Both the position numbers and the translations under genes were made by a program. From the NCBI RefSeq assembly GCF_024508295.1, contig NZ_CP101990.1, forward strand, positions 2,790,001 through 2,854,000: a stretch of DNA of 64,000 nucleotides, given 5' to 3'. Each line of letters opens with the position of its first letter. The stretch's first letter is position 1. Shown one piece after another: positions 45,801 through 58,801 of this stretch. The notes below the pieces were generated by a model. The model did not search any database and had not been told where the DNA came from. It saw nothing but the letters and a program-made list of their open reading frames with translations. The stretch is from Aeromicrobium duanguangcaii (GTDB lineage: Bacteria > Actinomycetota > Actinomycetes > Propionibacteriales > Nocardioidaceae).

Positions 45801-48763
45801 GGACCTGCGAAGGGGACGGGGGGACGCTGGAGGGGACGTCGCTGACGTTGGCCAATGGCGCCGACGTCACGTGCACGATCACGAACACGGCACAGCAGCC
45901 CACCTTGACGTTGGTGAAGGACGTGGTGAACAACGCTGGCGGGACTGCGGAGCCGACCGACTGGACGCTGTCCGCTGACGGTCCGACGCCACTCAGCGGT
46001 ACGACCGGCACCGACGCGGTGACCGGCCGTGCCGTCGAGGTCGGGTCGTACGCTCTGTCCGAGTCGGGCGGGCCCGCGGGTTACGGGGCTTCGGACTGGG
46101 TCTGTATCAGTCCAGATGGTCCTGTCCCGGTCGTGGACGGTTCGGTGTCGGTGGGTCTGGGCCAGGACCTGACGTGCACGATCACCAATGACGATGCACC
46201 GGCGGAGTTGACGTTGGTCAAGGAAGTCGTGAACGACAACGGCGGCACGGCCGAGGCGACGGAGTGGACGCTGACTGCTGACGGTCCCACGTCGATCAGC
46301 GGCGCCACAGGTTCCGAGGCCGTGACCGGCGCGACCGTGGAGGCCGGAACGTACGACCTGTCGGAGGCCGGGCCCGGCGGTTACACCGCCTCGGACTGGA
46401 CCTGCACGGGCGCCACCCTCGAGGGCACGACCGTCACGGTCGCCAACGGCGCGGACGCGACCTGCACGATCACCAACGACGACCAGCCCGCCACCCTCAC
46501 CCTGGTCAAGGAGGTCGTCAACGACAACGGCGGCACGGCCGTGCCGACCGACTGGACCCTGACCGCCGAGGGGCCGACGCTCATCAGCGGCACGACCGGT
46601 TCCGAGGCGGTGACCGGCGCGACGGTCGACGCCGGAGCGTACGACCTCACCGAGGCCGGCCTTCAGGGCGGGTACGTCCCCGGCGACTGGAGCTGTACCG
46701 GCGCGACGCTCGAAGGCATCACCGTGGCGGTCCCGAACGGGGCTGACGTGACCTGCACGATCACCAACGACGACCGGCCCGCCACCCTCACCCTGGTCAA
46801 GGAGGTCGTGAACGACAACGGCGGCACGGCCGAGCCGACCGAGTGGACGCTGTCTGCTGATGGCCCGACGCCGATCAGTGGTGCGACCGGTTCCGAGACG
46901 GTGACCGGCGCGGCGGTCGACGCTGGAGCGTACGACCTGTCGGAGGCCGACGGACCGGCCGGCTACACCGCCTTGGACTGGACCTGCACGGGCGCGACCC
47001 TCGAGGGCACGACCGTCACGGTCGCGAACGGTGCCGACGTGAGCTGCACGATCACCAACGATGACCAGCCCGCCACGCTCACGCTGGTCAAGGAGGTCGT
47101 CAACGACAACGGCGGCACGGTCGAGGCGGACGCCTGGACGCTGACCGCCGAGGGGCCGACGCTCATCACCGGCACGACCGGTTCCGAGGCGGTGACCGGC
47201 GCGTCGGTGGACGCCGGAGCGTACGACCTCACCGAGGCCGGCGGTCCGGCCGGCTACCTCCCCAGTGGCTGGAGCTGTAGGGGCGGAGACCTCGAGGGCA
47301 TCACCGTCACGGTCCCGAACGGTGCTGACGTGACCTGCACGATCACCAATGACGACCAGCCCGGCAAGCTCACGCTGGTCAAGGAGGTCGTCAACGACAA
47401 CGGCGGCACGGCCGAGGCGACCGACTGGACGCTGTCTGCTGATGGTCCGACGCCGATCACTGGCAGGACCGGCGAGGACGCCGTGACCGCCGTGGAGGTC
47501 GACGCTGGAGAGTCCGACTTGTCGGAGGCCGACGGTCCGGACGGCTACGACGCCTCGGACTGGGCCTGCCCGGGCGCGACGGTCGCGGGGACGACCGTCA
47601 CGGTCGCCAACGGTGCTGACGTGACCTGCACGATCACCAACGACGACCGACCCACCACCCTCACCCTGGTCAAGGAGGTCATCAACGACAACGGCGGCAC
47701 GGCCGAGGCAACGGAGTGGACGCTGTCCGCCGTCGGTCCCACGCCGATTGAGGGCGCCACGGGTTCCGAGGCCGTGACCGGCGCAACAGTGAGCCCCGGA
47801 GACTACGACCTGTCCGAGGTGAACGGGCCGTCCGGCTACACCGCCTCGGACTGGACCTGCCGCACTCCACTCACTGAGGTGCCGCTGGCGGACGGTTCGG
47901 TGTCGGTGTCGGTGAGCCTTGGTCAGGACGTGACCTGCACGATCACCAACGACGACCAGGCCGCCACGCTCACACTGCTCAAGGAAGTCGTGAACGACAA
48001 CGGCGGCACGGCCGAGGCGACCGAGTGGACGCTGTCTGCCGAGGGTCCGACGACGATCACGGGTGCGACCGGGACCGAGGCCGTGACCCGCGCGTCGGTG
48101 GACGCCGGAGCGTACGACCTCTCGGAGGCCGACGGTCCGGCCGGCTACGACGCTGGCGCCTGGACCTGTGAATGGGCCGGGGAAACGTCGCAGGGGTCCT
48201 CGCTGATCTTGGCCAACGGAGAGACGGCCACATGCACGATCACCAACAACGACCAGCCCGCCTCGCTCACGCTGATCAAGGAGGTCGTGAACGACGACGG
48301 CGGTACCGCATCGCCCGGCGACTGGACGCTGTCTGCTGATGGGCCGACGCCGATCAGCGGTGCGACCGGCACCGAGGCCGTGACCGACGCAACGGTGGAC
48401 GCCGGAGCGTACGACCTCACGGAGGCCGACGGACCGACCGGTTACGACGCCGGTGACTGGGTCTGCACGGGGGTTCGTTCGCCCGAGGGCCCGCTGCTCA
48501 CCGTGCCCAACGGCGCGAACATCACCTGCACGATCACCAATGACGACCGCGCGACGCCCACTCCGCCCACTCCCACTCCCCCCACTCCGCCCGGTCCCAT
48601 CAGTCCTGACGGGGACACCAACCCGGCCGGCCCGTGGTACGGGAACCTCCCCTCGGCCGGTGGTCCTGCCGGTTGGATCACCGCGGTGGCACTCCTGCTC
48701 CTCGCTGCCGGCGCGTACCTGATCGCACGGCGTCGCAGCGAGGACGAGGGACCTGGGAACTGA
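42893..48763 (+). CDS. Giant wall-anchored surface protein with VWA domain and tandem prealbumin-like repeats
   Basis: A protein of 1956 residues. Signal peptide (1-43, core ASAAALLLIGVLGAAS). Then an N-terminal beta domain (about 45-190), a VWA domain with an intact MIDAS (DLSGS near 221, Thr in GGTNWDR near 297, TDG near 322), and from about 430 a row of about 14 SpaA/prealbumin-like beta domains. The last nine are near-identical copies of LTLVKEVVNDNGGTA-x-x-WTLSADGPTPI...CTITNDD. A Pro/Thr linker precedes NLPSAGG, a membrane segment and the tail RRRSEDEGPGN, a sortase-type sorting signal with LPSAG in place of LPXTG. It is a likely adhesin or wall fibre. ATG 42893 has GGGGGA upstream and fits the signal peptide; an ATG 12 codons earlier is less likely. 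Confidence 0.88.
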   Translation: MANRGIWTSRTGRIVASAAALLLIGVLGAASTAAVPRVVAADVPPATGNNAVINVKVGADRVGTNGVSNLAGVTLRLYNGTTAPTTPVTDAWATCVSDADGDCSFVVPNTQTSAINTCTGITSGANCDRRFWVVQVGAPEGFSVNSSFRTGNGDGTGSQTTAYEFRTGSTLRAGNTYSSTSDFMIATGNSNRSASGGVWQQSRINPAPAQSCGLDVAVVQDLSGSVTSAQLEDLKAATDTFADSLVGTPSRLALFSFSNVSPASGATQNYPGLTSVATQQGADAFKARYQSWTSGGGTNWDRGLAAAAEAAPNYDLVVVITDGNPTFYSQPQQGPGNFSRIREMENGVFSANALKAQDTRVLAVGVGAGVSNPATAQNLRAISGPTAYDGSNADTADYFQVANYDAVGAALRQLALGDCEDTLSVIKQIVGPDGDITNATPGGAGWTFDAATTTPGVTLPTTSATTDATSGVNFPITFGGGVTTGAITVNETEQEGESLFPVDGFNGVCRNLATDEAIPVTNSGATGFTVDVPSSAPVSCIVYNQAVAPASITVDKEWVINGAAPVPDGNQPGGLTAQLTLTGPDGAPASDQDWGVTRPGYSQGDTVTVDEDVVIAESTIDPDLCTISEPAIVEVNGAEVAPIPIPDGSDRTLTAGANTLTIRNTVDCESRLTLAKNVVGTEPPTSWNLSALPAPDEPAGQLPGPSGTAGSEAVTDQVVTALVPYQLAEAGGPPTYVQNDVRSTDTYPLSTGSWACIRIDADGEQVAGFGDGLNGAVTVPFGERVQCTATNQTGRLRLIKEVVNDGSGTAEPGDFTLSATPGDDPPVEGLETYSGPGSTDGTTYEVRPGHPYELSETGVPGYTLVAVNCESDGESSDLRTVTVGAGETVVCTFVNDDDPAQLTLRKQVETGTTGATDAPADWTLTATPDEITGQDPVSGNGENGVTDEAVISGTYDLSEDGPAGYDAGDWTCEGDGGTLEGTSLTLANGADVTCTITNTAQQPTLTLVKDVVNNAGGTAEPTDWTLSADGPTPLSGTTGTDAVTGRAVEVGSYALSESGGPAGYGASDWVCISPDGPVPVVDGSVSVGLGQDLTCTITNDDAPAELTLVKEVVNDNGGTAEATEWTLTADGPTSISGATGSEAVTGATVEAGTYDLSEAGPGGYTASDWTCTGATLEGTTVTVANGADATCTITNDDQPATLTLVKEVVNDNGGTAVPTDWTLTAEGPTLISGTTGSEAVTGATVDAGAYDLTEAGLQGGYVPGDWSCTGATLEGITVAVPNGADVTCTITNDDRPATLTLVKEVVNDNGGTAEPTEWTLSADGPTPISGATGSETVTGAAVDAGAYDLSEADGPAGYTALDWTCTGATLEGTTVTVANGADVSCTITNDDQPATLTLVKEVVNDNGGTVEADAWTLTAEGPTLITGTTGSEAVTGASVDAGAYDLTEAGGPAGYLPSGWSCRGGDLEGITVTVPNGADVTCTITNDDQPGKLTLVKEVVNDNGGTAEATDWTLSADGPTPITGRTGEDAVTAVEVDAGESDLSEADGPDGYDASDWACPGATVAGTTVTVANGADVTCTITNDDRPTTLTLVKEVINDNGGTAEATEWTLSAVGPTPIEGATGSEAVTGATVSPGDYDLSEVNGPSGYTASDWTCRTPLTEVPLADGSVSVSVSLGQDVTCTITNDDQAATLTLLKEVVNDNGGTAEATEWTLSAEGPTTITGATGTEAVTRASVDAGAYDLSEADGPAGYDAGAWTCEWAGETSQGSSLILANGETATCTITNNDQPASLTLIKEVVNDDGGTASPGDWTLSADGPTPISGATGTEAVTDATVDAGAYDLTEADGPTGYDAGDWVCTGVRSPEGPLLTVPNGANITCTITNDDRATPTPPTPTPPTPPGPISPDGDTNPAGPWYGNLPSAGGPAGWITAVALLLLAAGAYLIARRRSEDEGPGN
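45905..48553 (+). repeat. Nine tandem coding repeats of 288-309 nt
   Basis: Repeat starts (first codon of L-T-L-x-K): 45905, 46208, 46496, 46787, 47078, 47369, 47660, 47969, 48266. Four consecutive units are exactly 291 nt apart. The DNA as well as the protein is nearly identical between units (for example the GTCAACGACAACGGCGGCAC segment), so recent duplication or recombination is likely and copy number may vary between strains or be mis-assembled from short reads. Confidence 0.9.
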
Positions 48764-48809
48764 CGACGGCGCGTCCATCGGGCTTGTCCCACCCGGGGAC
48801 AATGGAGAC

Positions 48810-49256
48810 ATGTCCCCCCGTCGTCTGTTCCGCACGGTCGCCATCGCCGAGGCCATCACCTGGGCCCTGCTGCTGACCGGCATGTTCCTCAAGTACGTCA
48901 CCGACACCACCGAGCTGGGGGTGCGCATCGGCGGCATGATCCACGGTGTCGTCTTTGTCGCCTACGTCGTGACCACGGTCGTCGTGGCGATCGACGCGCG
49001 ATGGAGCCTCAAGCGCACCGCGCTGGGTCTGCTGGCCGCGATCCCGCCGTTCTTCACCATCTGGTTCGACGTCGTCAGCGAGCGCCACGGTGTCCTGCCC
49101 GAGCGCTGGCGGCTCACCACCGACCAGCCCACCGGCGCGCTCGATCGGATCGTCGCCTGGCTCGTCCGCAAGCCCGTCCAGGGCGTGGCCGTCGGCCTCG
49201 TGGCCGTCGCCGTCCTGACCGGTGCCGCCCTGCTCGTCGGACCGCCCACCAGCTGA
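48810..49256 (+). CDS. DUF3817-family membrane protein
   Basis: A protein of 148 residues with the DUF3817 pattern: RLFRTVAIAEAITWALLLTGMFLKYV, then IGGMIHGVVFVAYVV, and a third segment ALGLLAAIPPFFTIWFDV. A fourth hydrophobic segment closes the C-terminus (VAVGLVAVAVLTGAALLV). It is an inner-membrane protein of unknown function, widely kept in actinobacteria. The stop is followed closely by a strong terminator. Confidence 0.85.
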   Translation: MSPRRLFRTVAIAEAITWALLLTGMFLKYVTDTTELGVRIGGMIHGVVFVAYVVTTVVVAIDARWSLKRTALGLLAAIPPFFTIWFDVVSERHGVLPERWRLTTDQPTGALDRIVAWLVRKPVQGVAVGLVAVAVLTGAALLVGPPTS

Positions 49257-49260
49257 TCCT

Positions 49261-49320
49261 CAACGACGAAGGACCCTGCATCCGAGCCCCAGAGGGCGGG
49301 ATGCAGGGTCCTTGTCGTTG
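49261..49320. terminator. Long bidirectional terminator hairpin
   Basis: AAGGACCCTGCATCC pairs perfectly with GGATGCAGGGTCCTT (15 bp), and flanking CAACGAC/GTCGTTG extend the stem after a one-base bulge. It starts 5 nt after one stop and ends 6 nt before the convergent stop. Confidence 0.85.
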
Positions 49321-49325
49321 GACGC

Positions 49326-50363
49326 CTAGTTTTCGAGTTGGTTGATGCGGTCTTGGGCGTCGGTGAGTCCGTTGGCGTCGGTGCCGGCGACGCGGTGGAA
49401 CCAGGTGATGGCTTCGTCGGTGCGTCCGGCTGCGGCGAGGGTGTCGGCGTAGGCGTAGCGGAGGCGGGTGATCCAGTCGTGGCGGCTTTTGGTGTTGAGG
49501 GGTTCGGATTCGAGGAGTTGGAGGGCGGCGTCGGTTTGGCCGAGGTCGCGGCGGGCGCCGGCGATGACGATGGTGAGTTCGGTGTTGCCGGCTTCGTCGA
49601 GGGCGGCGCGGATGGTGGGGGTGTCGTATTCGAGGGCTTTTTCGGGGCGGCCGAGGGCGCGTTCGGCGTCGGCCATCATGGGGGCGTAGATGCCGCGGCC
49701 GGTCATGCGTTTGGCGGCGCGGAACTCGGCGAGGGCTTCGGCCCAGTTGCCCAGGGCGTAGGCGGTTTCGCCGGTGGCTTCGCGGACCAGGCCGACGCGC
49801 ATGGCGCGGGCGCGGGCGGCGAGGGCGTGTTTGTGGGCGAGTTCGGGGTCTTCGTGGAGCAGGATGCCGGCCATGACGAGGTGTCGGGCGACTTTGTCGG
49901 CGAGCTTGTCGGGCAGGCCCTGGAGCTCTTGGCGGGCGAACTTGTCGAGGTCCTTGGCCGACACGTCGTCGGGGATCGGGGGGCCGTCGTAGGTCTTCTG
50001 CGCGTCGGAGCGGTCGGGGCCGGAGGCGCGCCGATCGCGGTTCGGGCCGCTGGTGGTGGGGCGGTTGCCGCTCGCCGAGCGCGGGCCACCGCTGGAGCGG
50101 GGGGCGCCGGGTCGGTCGGAGTTGCGGCGGGCGCCGGAGCCGGGGGTGCGGGGGCCGCCGGTGGGCTTGGAGCCGCTGGAGGGGCGCGAGCTGCCGCCGC
50201 TGGAGGGGCGCGAGCCGGAGCCGGTGGGCTTGGAGCCGCTGGAGGGGCGCGAGCCGGCGCTGCGGGATCCGCCGCTGTTGTTGGGGCGGCTGCTGCCGCC
50301 GCGGGATCCGCCGCTGTTGTTGTTGTTTCGGCCTCGGCCGGCGGGATTGCGTGATTCAGCCAT
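49326..50363 (-). CDS. TPR-like protein with disordered Arg/Gly/Ser-rich N-terminus
   Basis: A protein of 345 residues. Residues 1-125 are low-complexity (Gly, Ser, Arg, Pro, Asn; repeats of PSSGSKPTG and RPSSG), like RNA-binding or phase-separating tails. From about 130 helical pairs follow (LVREATGETAYALGNWAEALAEFRAA, PEKALEYD, ALQLLESEPL, TDEAITWFHRVAG), a tetratricopeptide-like array for protein binding. The codon choice is unusual for the window: CAA, GAA and CTC/CCC codons are used where neighbours use CAG and GAG, giving a GT-rich plus strand. ATG 50363 fits AAGGA upstream. Its position right after the rRNA operon and its basic tail suggest a link to ribosome or RNA, which is only a guess. 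Confidence 0.75.
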   Translation of the reverse strand: MAESRNPAGRGRNNNNSGGSRGGSSRPNNSGGSRSAGSRPSSGSKPTGSGSRPSSGGSSRPSSGSKPTGGPRTPGSGARRNSDRPGAPRSSGGPRSASGNRPTTSGPNRDRRASGPDRSDAQKTYDGPPIPDDVSAKDLDKFARQELQGLPDKLADKVARHLVMAGILLHEDPELAHKHALAARARAMRVGLVREATGETAYALGNWAEALAEFRAAKRMTGRGIYAPMMADAERALGRPEKALEYDTPTIRAALDEAGNTELTIVIAGARRDLGQTDAALQLLESEPLNTKSRHDWITRLRYAYADTLAAAGRTDEAITWFHRVAGTDANGLTDAQDRINQLEN

Positions 50364-50418
50364 GTTCTCGGGTCCTTCCGCGAGGTGTGCCCTCACGATA
50401 GGGGCACAAATGCAGCAA

Positions 50419-50441
50419 GGCCGCTCCCAAAGGGAGCGGCC
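50419..50441 (-). terminator. rRNA operon terminator
   Basis: Perfect 10-bp arms GGCCGCTCCC / GGGAGCGGCC with a 3-nt loop, 14 nt past the 5S end on the transcribed strand, followed by a T-containing stretch (TTGCTGCATTTG). Confidence 0.8.
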
Positions 50442-50454
50442 TCGCGCTAATGAT

Positions 50455-50571
50455 TGTCCGGCGACGTCCTACTCTCCCACACCGTCTCCAGTGCAGTACC
50501 ATCGGCGCTGAAGGGCTTGACTTCCGGGTTCGGAATGTTACCGGGTATTTCCCCTTCGCCATGGTCGCCGA
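50455..50571 (-). rRNA. rrf: 5S ribosomal RNA
   Basis: The minus strand shows the typical body CGGCGACCATGGCGAAGGGG, CCCGGTAACATTCCGAACCC and GGAGAGTAGGACGTCGCCGG, with ends that pair. About 117 nt; exact ends are approximate. Confidence 0.92.
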
Positions 50572-50665
50572 AACTCTATAGAGATATCAACAAGCCTTGG
50601 TGACTCTTTCGAGTCTGGCTCCCGATCATATCTCGGGAACCTCACAGTGGACGCGGTCAAACTTT

Positions 50666-55633
<4,968 letters not shown>

Positions 55634-55812
55634 AATCTCCCACACCCGAAGGCATGGTCAACATCTAGAAAATTTGATTCCTGACAAGTTATGACTGCTG
55701 ACAGTCATTAGTTGTCGGAATTGTCCCTGCGGCTCCGCGCGACAACCAGATCACTTAAGACCAGATCATCCTTCGCAGCCGCCGGGGTACTGATAATAAT
55801 TCGTCGACTTTT

Positions 55813-55835
55813 GGCACACTGTTGAGTTCTCAAGG
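55813..55835 (-). promoter_or_regulatory. boxA antitermination element in the rRNA leader
   Basis: On the minus strand CTTGAGAACTCAACAGTGTG followed by CC: the TGAGAACTC core is the classic actinobacterial boxA. About 180 nt before 16S. Confidence 0.75.
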
Positions 55836-55892
55836 ATCAGACGCACACCACCAGCTCAACCGTCTCCGGCAAGCCCGCAGGGCAACTCGTCT

Positions 55893-55921
55893 AATTTACA
55901 TCGCCGTTGTCACCAGGTCAA
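55893..55921 (-). promoter_or_regulatory. rRNA promoter (-35 TTGACC, -10 TAAATT)
   Basis: On the minus strand TTGACC is followed after exactly 17 nt by TAAATT. It lies about 260 nt before 16S and about 60 nt before boxA, the expected place. No transcription-start data; other weaker promoters may exist further upstream. Confidence 0.6.
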
Positions 55922-56167
55922 ACCCGGGTCGGTCACGATGTGCGCTACGTTTTCCGCGGCCAGTCTCCGGCCCTCTCACGAGTGCCTGGCGTTAACCGCT
56001 TCGGTCTGCGCTTCGCTGCGCCGTTCGGTGCAACAAGAAGAACATTACACAGACGTTTCCAGCCATGGCAAATCGGGTCCCCGGTGTCCTGCGTCACACC
56101 TGAAATACCAGCCCATTTCGGCCCCACTGAGACCCCTGAGACGCCTGTGACAACCGCAGGGACGACA

Positions 56168-56217
56168 AACGGCGGCCGGCCCCCGGTCTGAAAAAAGACC
56201 GACTGCCGACCGCCGTT
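56168..56217 (-). terminator. Terminator of the purine permease gene
   Basis: An outer stem AACGGCGG/CCGCCGTT encloses an inner hairpin CGGTCT/AGACCG; on the transcribed strand the inner loop contains TTTTTT. It starts about 15 nt after the permease stop and isolates it from the rRNA promoter. Confidence 0.7.
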
Positions 56218-56231
56218 GACGGGTGGTGGGA

Positions 56232-57671
56232 TCAGGTGAGCGCGCGGGTGATCGGTTCGATCGCGAAGTAGGCCACGAAGAGCGCCGCGATCAGCCACAG
56301 CAGCAGGTGCACCTGACGCGCCTTGCCCATCGCGAGCTTGAGGACGACGTACGACAGGAAGCCGGCGCCGATGCCTGCGGTGATCGAGTACGTGAACGGC
56401 ATGACGGCGATCGTCAGGAACGCGGGGATCGCGATCTCGACATCGGTCCAATCGATCCCCGTCACCTGGGTCATCATCAGGAAGCCCACCAGGACGAGAG
56501 CCGCCACAGCCGCCTCGTTCGGGATGATCTGCACGATCGGCGTGAAGATGGTCGCCAGCAGGAAGCACAGGCCGGTGACGACGCTCGCCAGGCCCGTCCG
56601 GGCACCGTCGGCCACACCAGCGGTCGACTCGACGTACGACGTGTTGCTCGAGATCCCCGCAGCGCCGCCCACGGCGGCAGCGACGGAGTCGACGATCAGG
56701 ATCTTCTGCGTTCCCTCGGGAGCGCCGTCCTTGTCGTTCAGACCGGCCTCGGCGCCGACGGCGGTCATCGTGCCCATCGTGTCGAAGAAGTCCGCCAGCA
56801 TCAGGGTGAAGACCAGGAGGATCGCGGCGATGGCGCCCACCCGCTCGAACGAGCCGAACAGGTTGAAGTCACCCAGCAGGGACAGGTCCGGCTTCGAGAC
56901 CAGCTTGTCGGGCCACGCCGGGACGTTGAGGTTCCAGCCCTTGGAGGTCGGGTCGCCGTTGGCGCCGGGGATGTCGGTGATCATCTGGACGATGATCGCG
57001 ACGACGGTCGTGACGGCGATGCCGATCAGGATGGCTCCGGGCACGCGCCGGGCGTGCAGGCTGATCATCAGCAGCAGGCCGAAGCAGAACACCAGGACCG
57101 GCCAGCCGGTCAGCTCGCCGCCGATGCCCATGCCGACCGGCGGGGACGCGTTGCCCGTGGTGCGCACGAAGCCGGCGTCGATCAGAGCGATCAGCGTCAG
57201 GAACAGACCGATGCCGACGGCGATGGCCGTCTTCAGCTGCGCAGGCACCGCGTCGAACACGGCCTTGCGGAAGCCGGTCAGCACCAGTACGAGGATCACG
57301 ACGCCCTCGAGGATGACCAGACCCATCGCGTCGGCCCACGTCATCTGCGTGGCGACCGAGTAGGCGACGAAGGCGTTGAGGCCCAGGCCGGTGGCCAGAG
57401 CGAGGGGGAAGTTCGCGACGACTCCCATCAGGATCGTCAACAGTCCGGCGACGAGCGCCGTACACGCTGCGATCGTGGCGAATCCCGAGCCTGGCTCGGT
57501 GCCTCCTCCGAGGAATTTGCCGTCCGCGTCCGCGACACCGCTGAGGATGATCGGGTTGAGGACGATGATGTAGGCCATCGTGAGGAAGGTCACGACTCCG
57601 CCGCGAACCTCCTGGCCGAACGATGAACCGCGCTGGGAGATCTTGAAGTAGCGATCGAGAGTAGTCAACAC
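56232..57671 (-). CDS. NCS2-family purine permease (AzgA/PbuG-like)
   Basis: A membrane transporter of 479 residues with about 13 hydrophobic segments. Family landmarks: GSSFGQEVRGGVVTFLTMAYII at the N-terminus, NFPLALATGLGLNAFVAYSV, and GAAGISSNTSYVESTAGVADGARTGLASVVTG (two adjoining segments; substrate-binding region). DFFDTMGTMTAVGAEAGL is typical of the AzgA branch, which takes up adenine, guanine or hypoxanthine. The GTG at 57671 has no clear ribosome site and the preceding CACAAT suggests a leaderless message, which is uncertain. It is divergent from the FKBP gene. Confidence 0.9.
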   Translation of the reverse strand: MLTTLDRYFKISQRGSSFGQEVRGGVVTFLTMAYIIVLNPIILSGVADADGKFLGGGTEPGSGFATIAACTALVAGLLTILMGVVANFPLALATGLGLNAFVAYSVATQMTWADAMGLVILEGVVILVLVLTGFRKAVFDAVPAQLKTAIAVGIGLFLTLIALIDAGFVRTTGNASPPVGMGIGGELTGWPVLVFCFGLLLMISLHARRVPGAILIGIAVTTVVAIIVQMITDIPGANGDPTSKGWNLNVPAWPDKLVSKPDLSLLGDFNLFGSFERVGAIAAILLVFTLMLADFFDTMGTMTAVGAEAGLNDKDGAPEGTQKILIVDSVAAAVGGAAGISSNTSYVESTAGVADGARTGLASVVTGLCFLLATIFTPIVQIIPNEAAVAALVLVGFLMMTQVTGIDWTDVEIAIPAFLTIAVMPFTYSITAGIGAGFLSYVVLKLAMGKARQVHLLLWLIAALFVAYFAIEPITRALT

Positions 57672-57812
57672 GTCTCAGTATTGTGCCAACCCTTGGAATT
57701 CCGCGGCACATCGGGGTTCTCAGGGATTTCTACGGCGGCCTTCGGCGAACGGACAGGTACGCTCGCCAGACTGTTCGGCATACGCCATCTAGAGGAAACG
57801 AGAACCCCACCC

Positions 57813-58763
57813 ATGCGGAACCTGAAGGCACTCCCCGTCGTCCTGTTGCTCGCCGCGGCCCCACTGGCCGCCTGCGGCTCGAACGACGACGACAAGGACG
57901 ACGCGAAGAAGGCGGACTGCGCCGACTACCAGTCCGGATCGTCCAGTGACGCGGTGAAGGTCAGCGGCGAGTTCGGCCAGCGTGGCCCGAAGGCGACCTT
58001 CAAGGCTCCGCTCACGGTCAAGGCGGACGATCTGCAGCGCACCGTCGTCGACGAGGGCAAGGGCGACGACACCGCCAAGGGCGAGCAGGTCGAGGCCGTC
58101 ATCACCGTCTTCAACGGCCGCACGGGCAAGCAGGCCCTGAGCGAGCCGGCCACGCTGACCGTCGGCGACGACAAGACGTTCGAGGCGTTCCGGGCCAGCA
58201 TCGAGTGCGTGCCCACGGGCTCGCGGGTCGTGACCACGGTCGTGGCCTCCGATGTCTATGGCGACCAGGGCTATCCCGAGCTCGACATCAAGGCCGATGA
58301 CGCCCTTGTCGTCGTGACCGACGTCGTCGACGTGCGCGAGGAGATCAAGGCCAAGGAGTGGAAGAAGGACGTCCCGAAGGTCTCGCTGACGGGCGAGGAG
58401 CCGAAGGTCACCCTGCCCAAGACCGATCCCCCGAAGGATGTCCTGGTCAAGGTGCTGAAGGAGGGTGACGGCAAGACGGTGAAGGCCGGCGACTCCCTGA
58501 CCGTCAACTACCAGGGGCGCACCTGGGAGGACGGCGGCAAGATCTTCCAGCAGACCTTCGGCAAGGACGGCCAGCCGGCGCAGATGAGCACCACCGAGGT
58601 CGTGCAGGGCTTCGCGGCCGGCGTGATCGGGCAGAAGGTCGGCTCGACGGTGATCGTCACGATGCCGCCCGAGTACGGCTTCGGCACCGAGCCCTCCGAG
58701 CAGAACCCGCTCGCCGGCAAGTCGGTGCTGTTCGTCGTCGAGATCGTCTCGATCAACTCCTGA
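57813..58763 (+). CDS. Lipoprotein FKBP-type peptidyl-prolyl isomerase
   Basis: A protein of 316 residues. Lipoprotein signal with lipobox LAAC, then a long unassigned domain (about 30-210), and a C-terminal FKBP domain (about 215-316) with VKVLKEGDGKTVKAGDSLTVNYQG, VVQGFAAGVIGQKVGSTVIV and PPEYGFG. It should catalyse proline isomerisation and assist folding at the outer face of the membrane. AGAGGAAAC lies about 15 nt from the ATG, longer than usual; no better start was found. The stop is followed by a terminator shared with the convergent DinB gene. Confidence 0.85.
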   Translation: MRNLKALPVVLLLAAAPLAACGSNDDDKDDAKKADCADYQSGSSSDAVKVSGEFGQRGPKATFKAPLTVKADDLQRTVVDEGKGDDTAKGEQVEAVITVFNGRTGKQALSEPATLTVGDDKTFEAFRASIECVPTGSRVVTTVVASDVYGDQGYPELDIKADDALVVVTDVVDVREEIKAKEWKKDVPKVSLTGEEPKVTLPKTDPPKDVLVKVLKEGDGKTVKAGDSLTVNYQGRTWEDGGKIFQQTFGKDGQPAQMSTTEVVQGFAAGVIGQKVGSTVIVTMPPEYGFGTEPSEQNPLAGKSVLFVVEIVSINS

Positions 58764-58769
58764 CCCGGG

Positions 58770-58801
58770 CGCGGCGTCAGAAGGTCCCTTCTGGCGCCGC
58801 G
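58770..58801. terminator. Terminator hairpin between FKBP and DinB genes
   Basis: Arms CGCGGCG-t-CAGAA and TTCTG-g-CGCCGCG form a 12-bp stem with one internal mismatch and a 6-nt loop. It overlaps the DinB stop codon on the minus strand. Confidence 0.6.

Larger units (their letters stand above)
55634..56231 (-). other. rRNA leader and promoter region (no protein gene)
   Basis: A 598-nt stretch between 16S and the permease gene. It holds the rRNA leader with boxA, a sigma-70-type promoter around 55893-55921, an undefined 56-nt-up region, and the permease terminator at 56168-56217. No coding sequence was supported. Confidence 0.7.

Noticed and set aside
45905-48553. CRISPR-like array
   Set aside because: The regular repeats are about 291 nt, in frame and coding, with no short repeat-spacer structure.
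42821-48937. A very long open frame (about 2000 codons) on the minus strand opposite the surface protein
   Set aside because: It is the antisense of a GC-rich, repeat-containing gene; composition is Arg/Val/Gly-rich with no motif, and the plus-strand frame has signal peptide, VWA and sorting signal.
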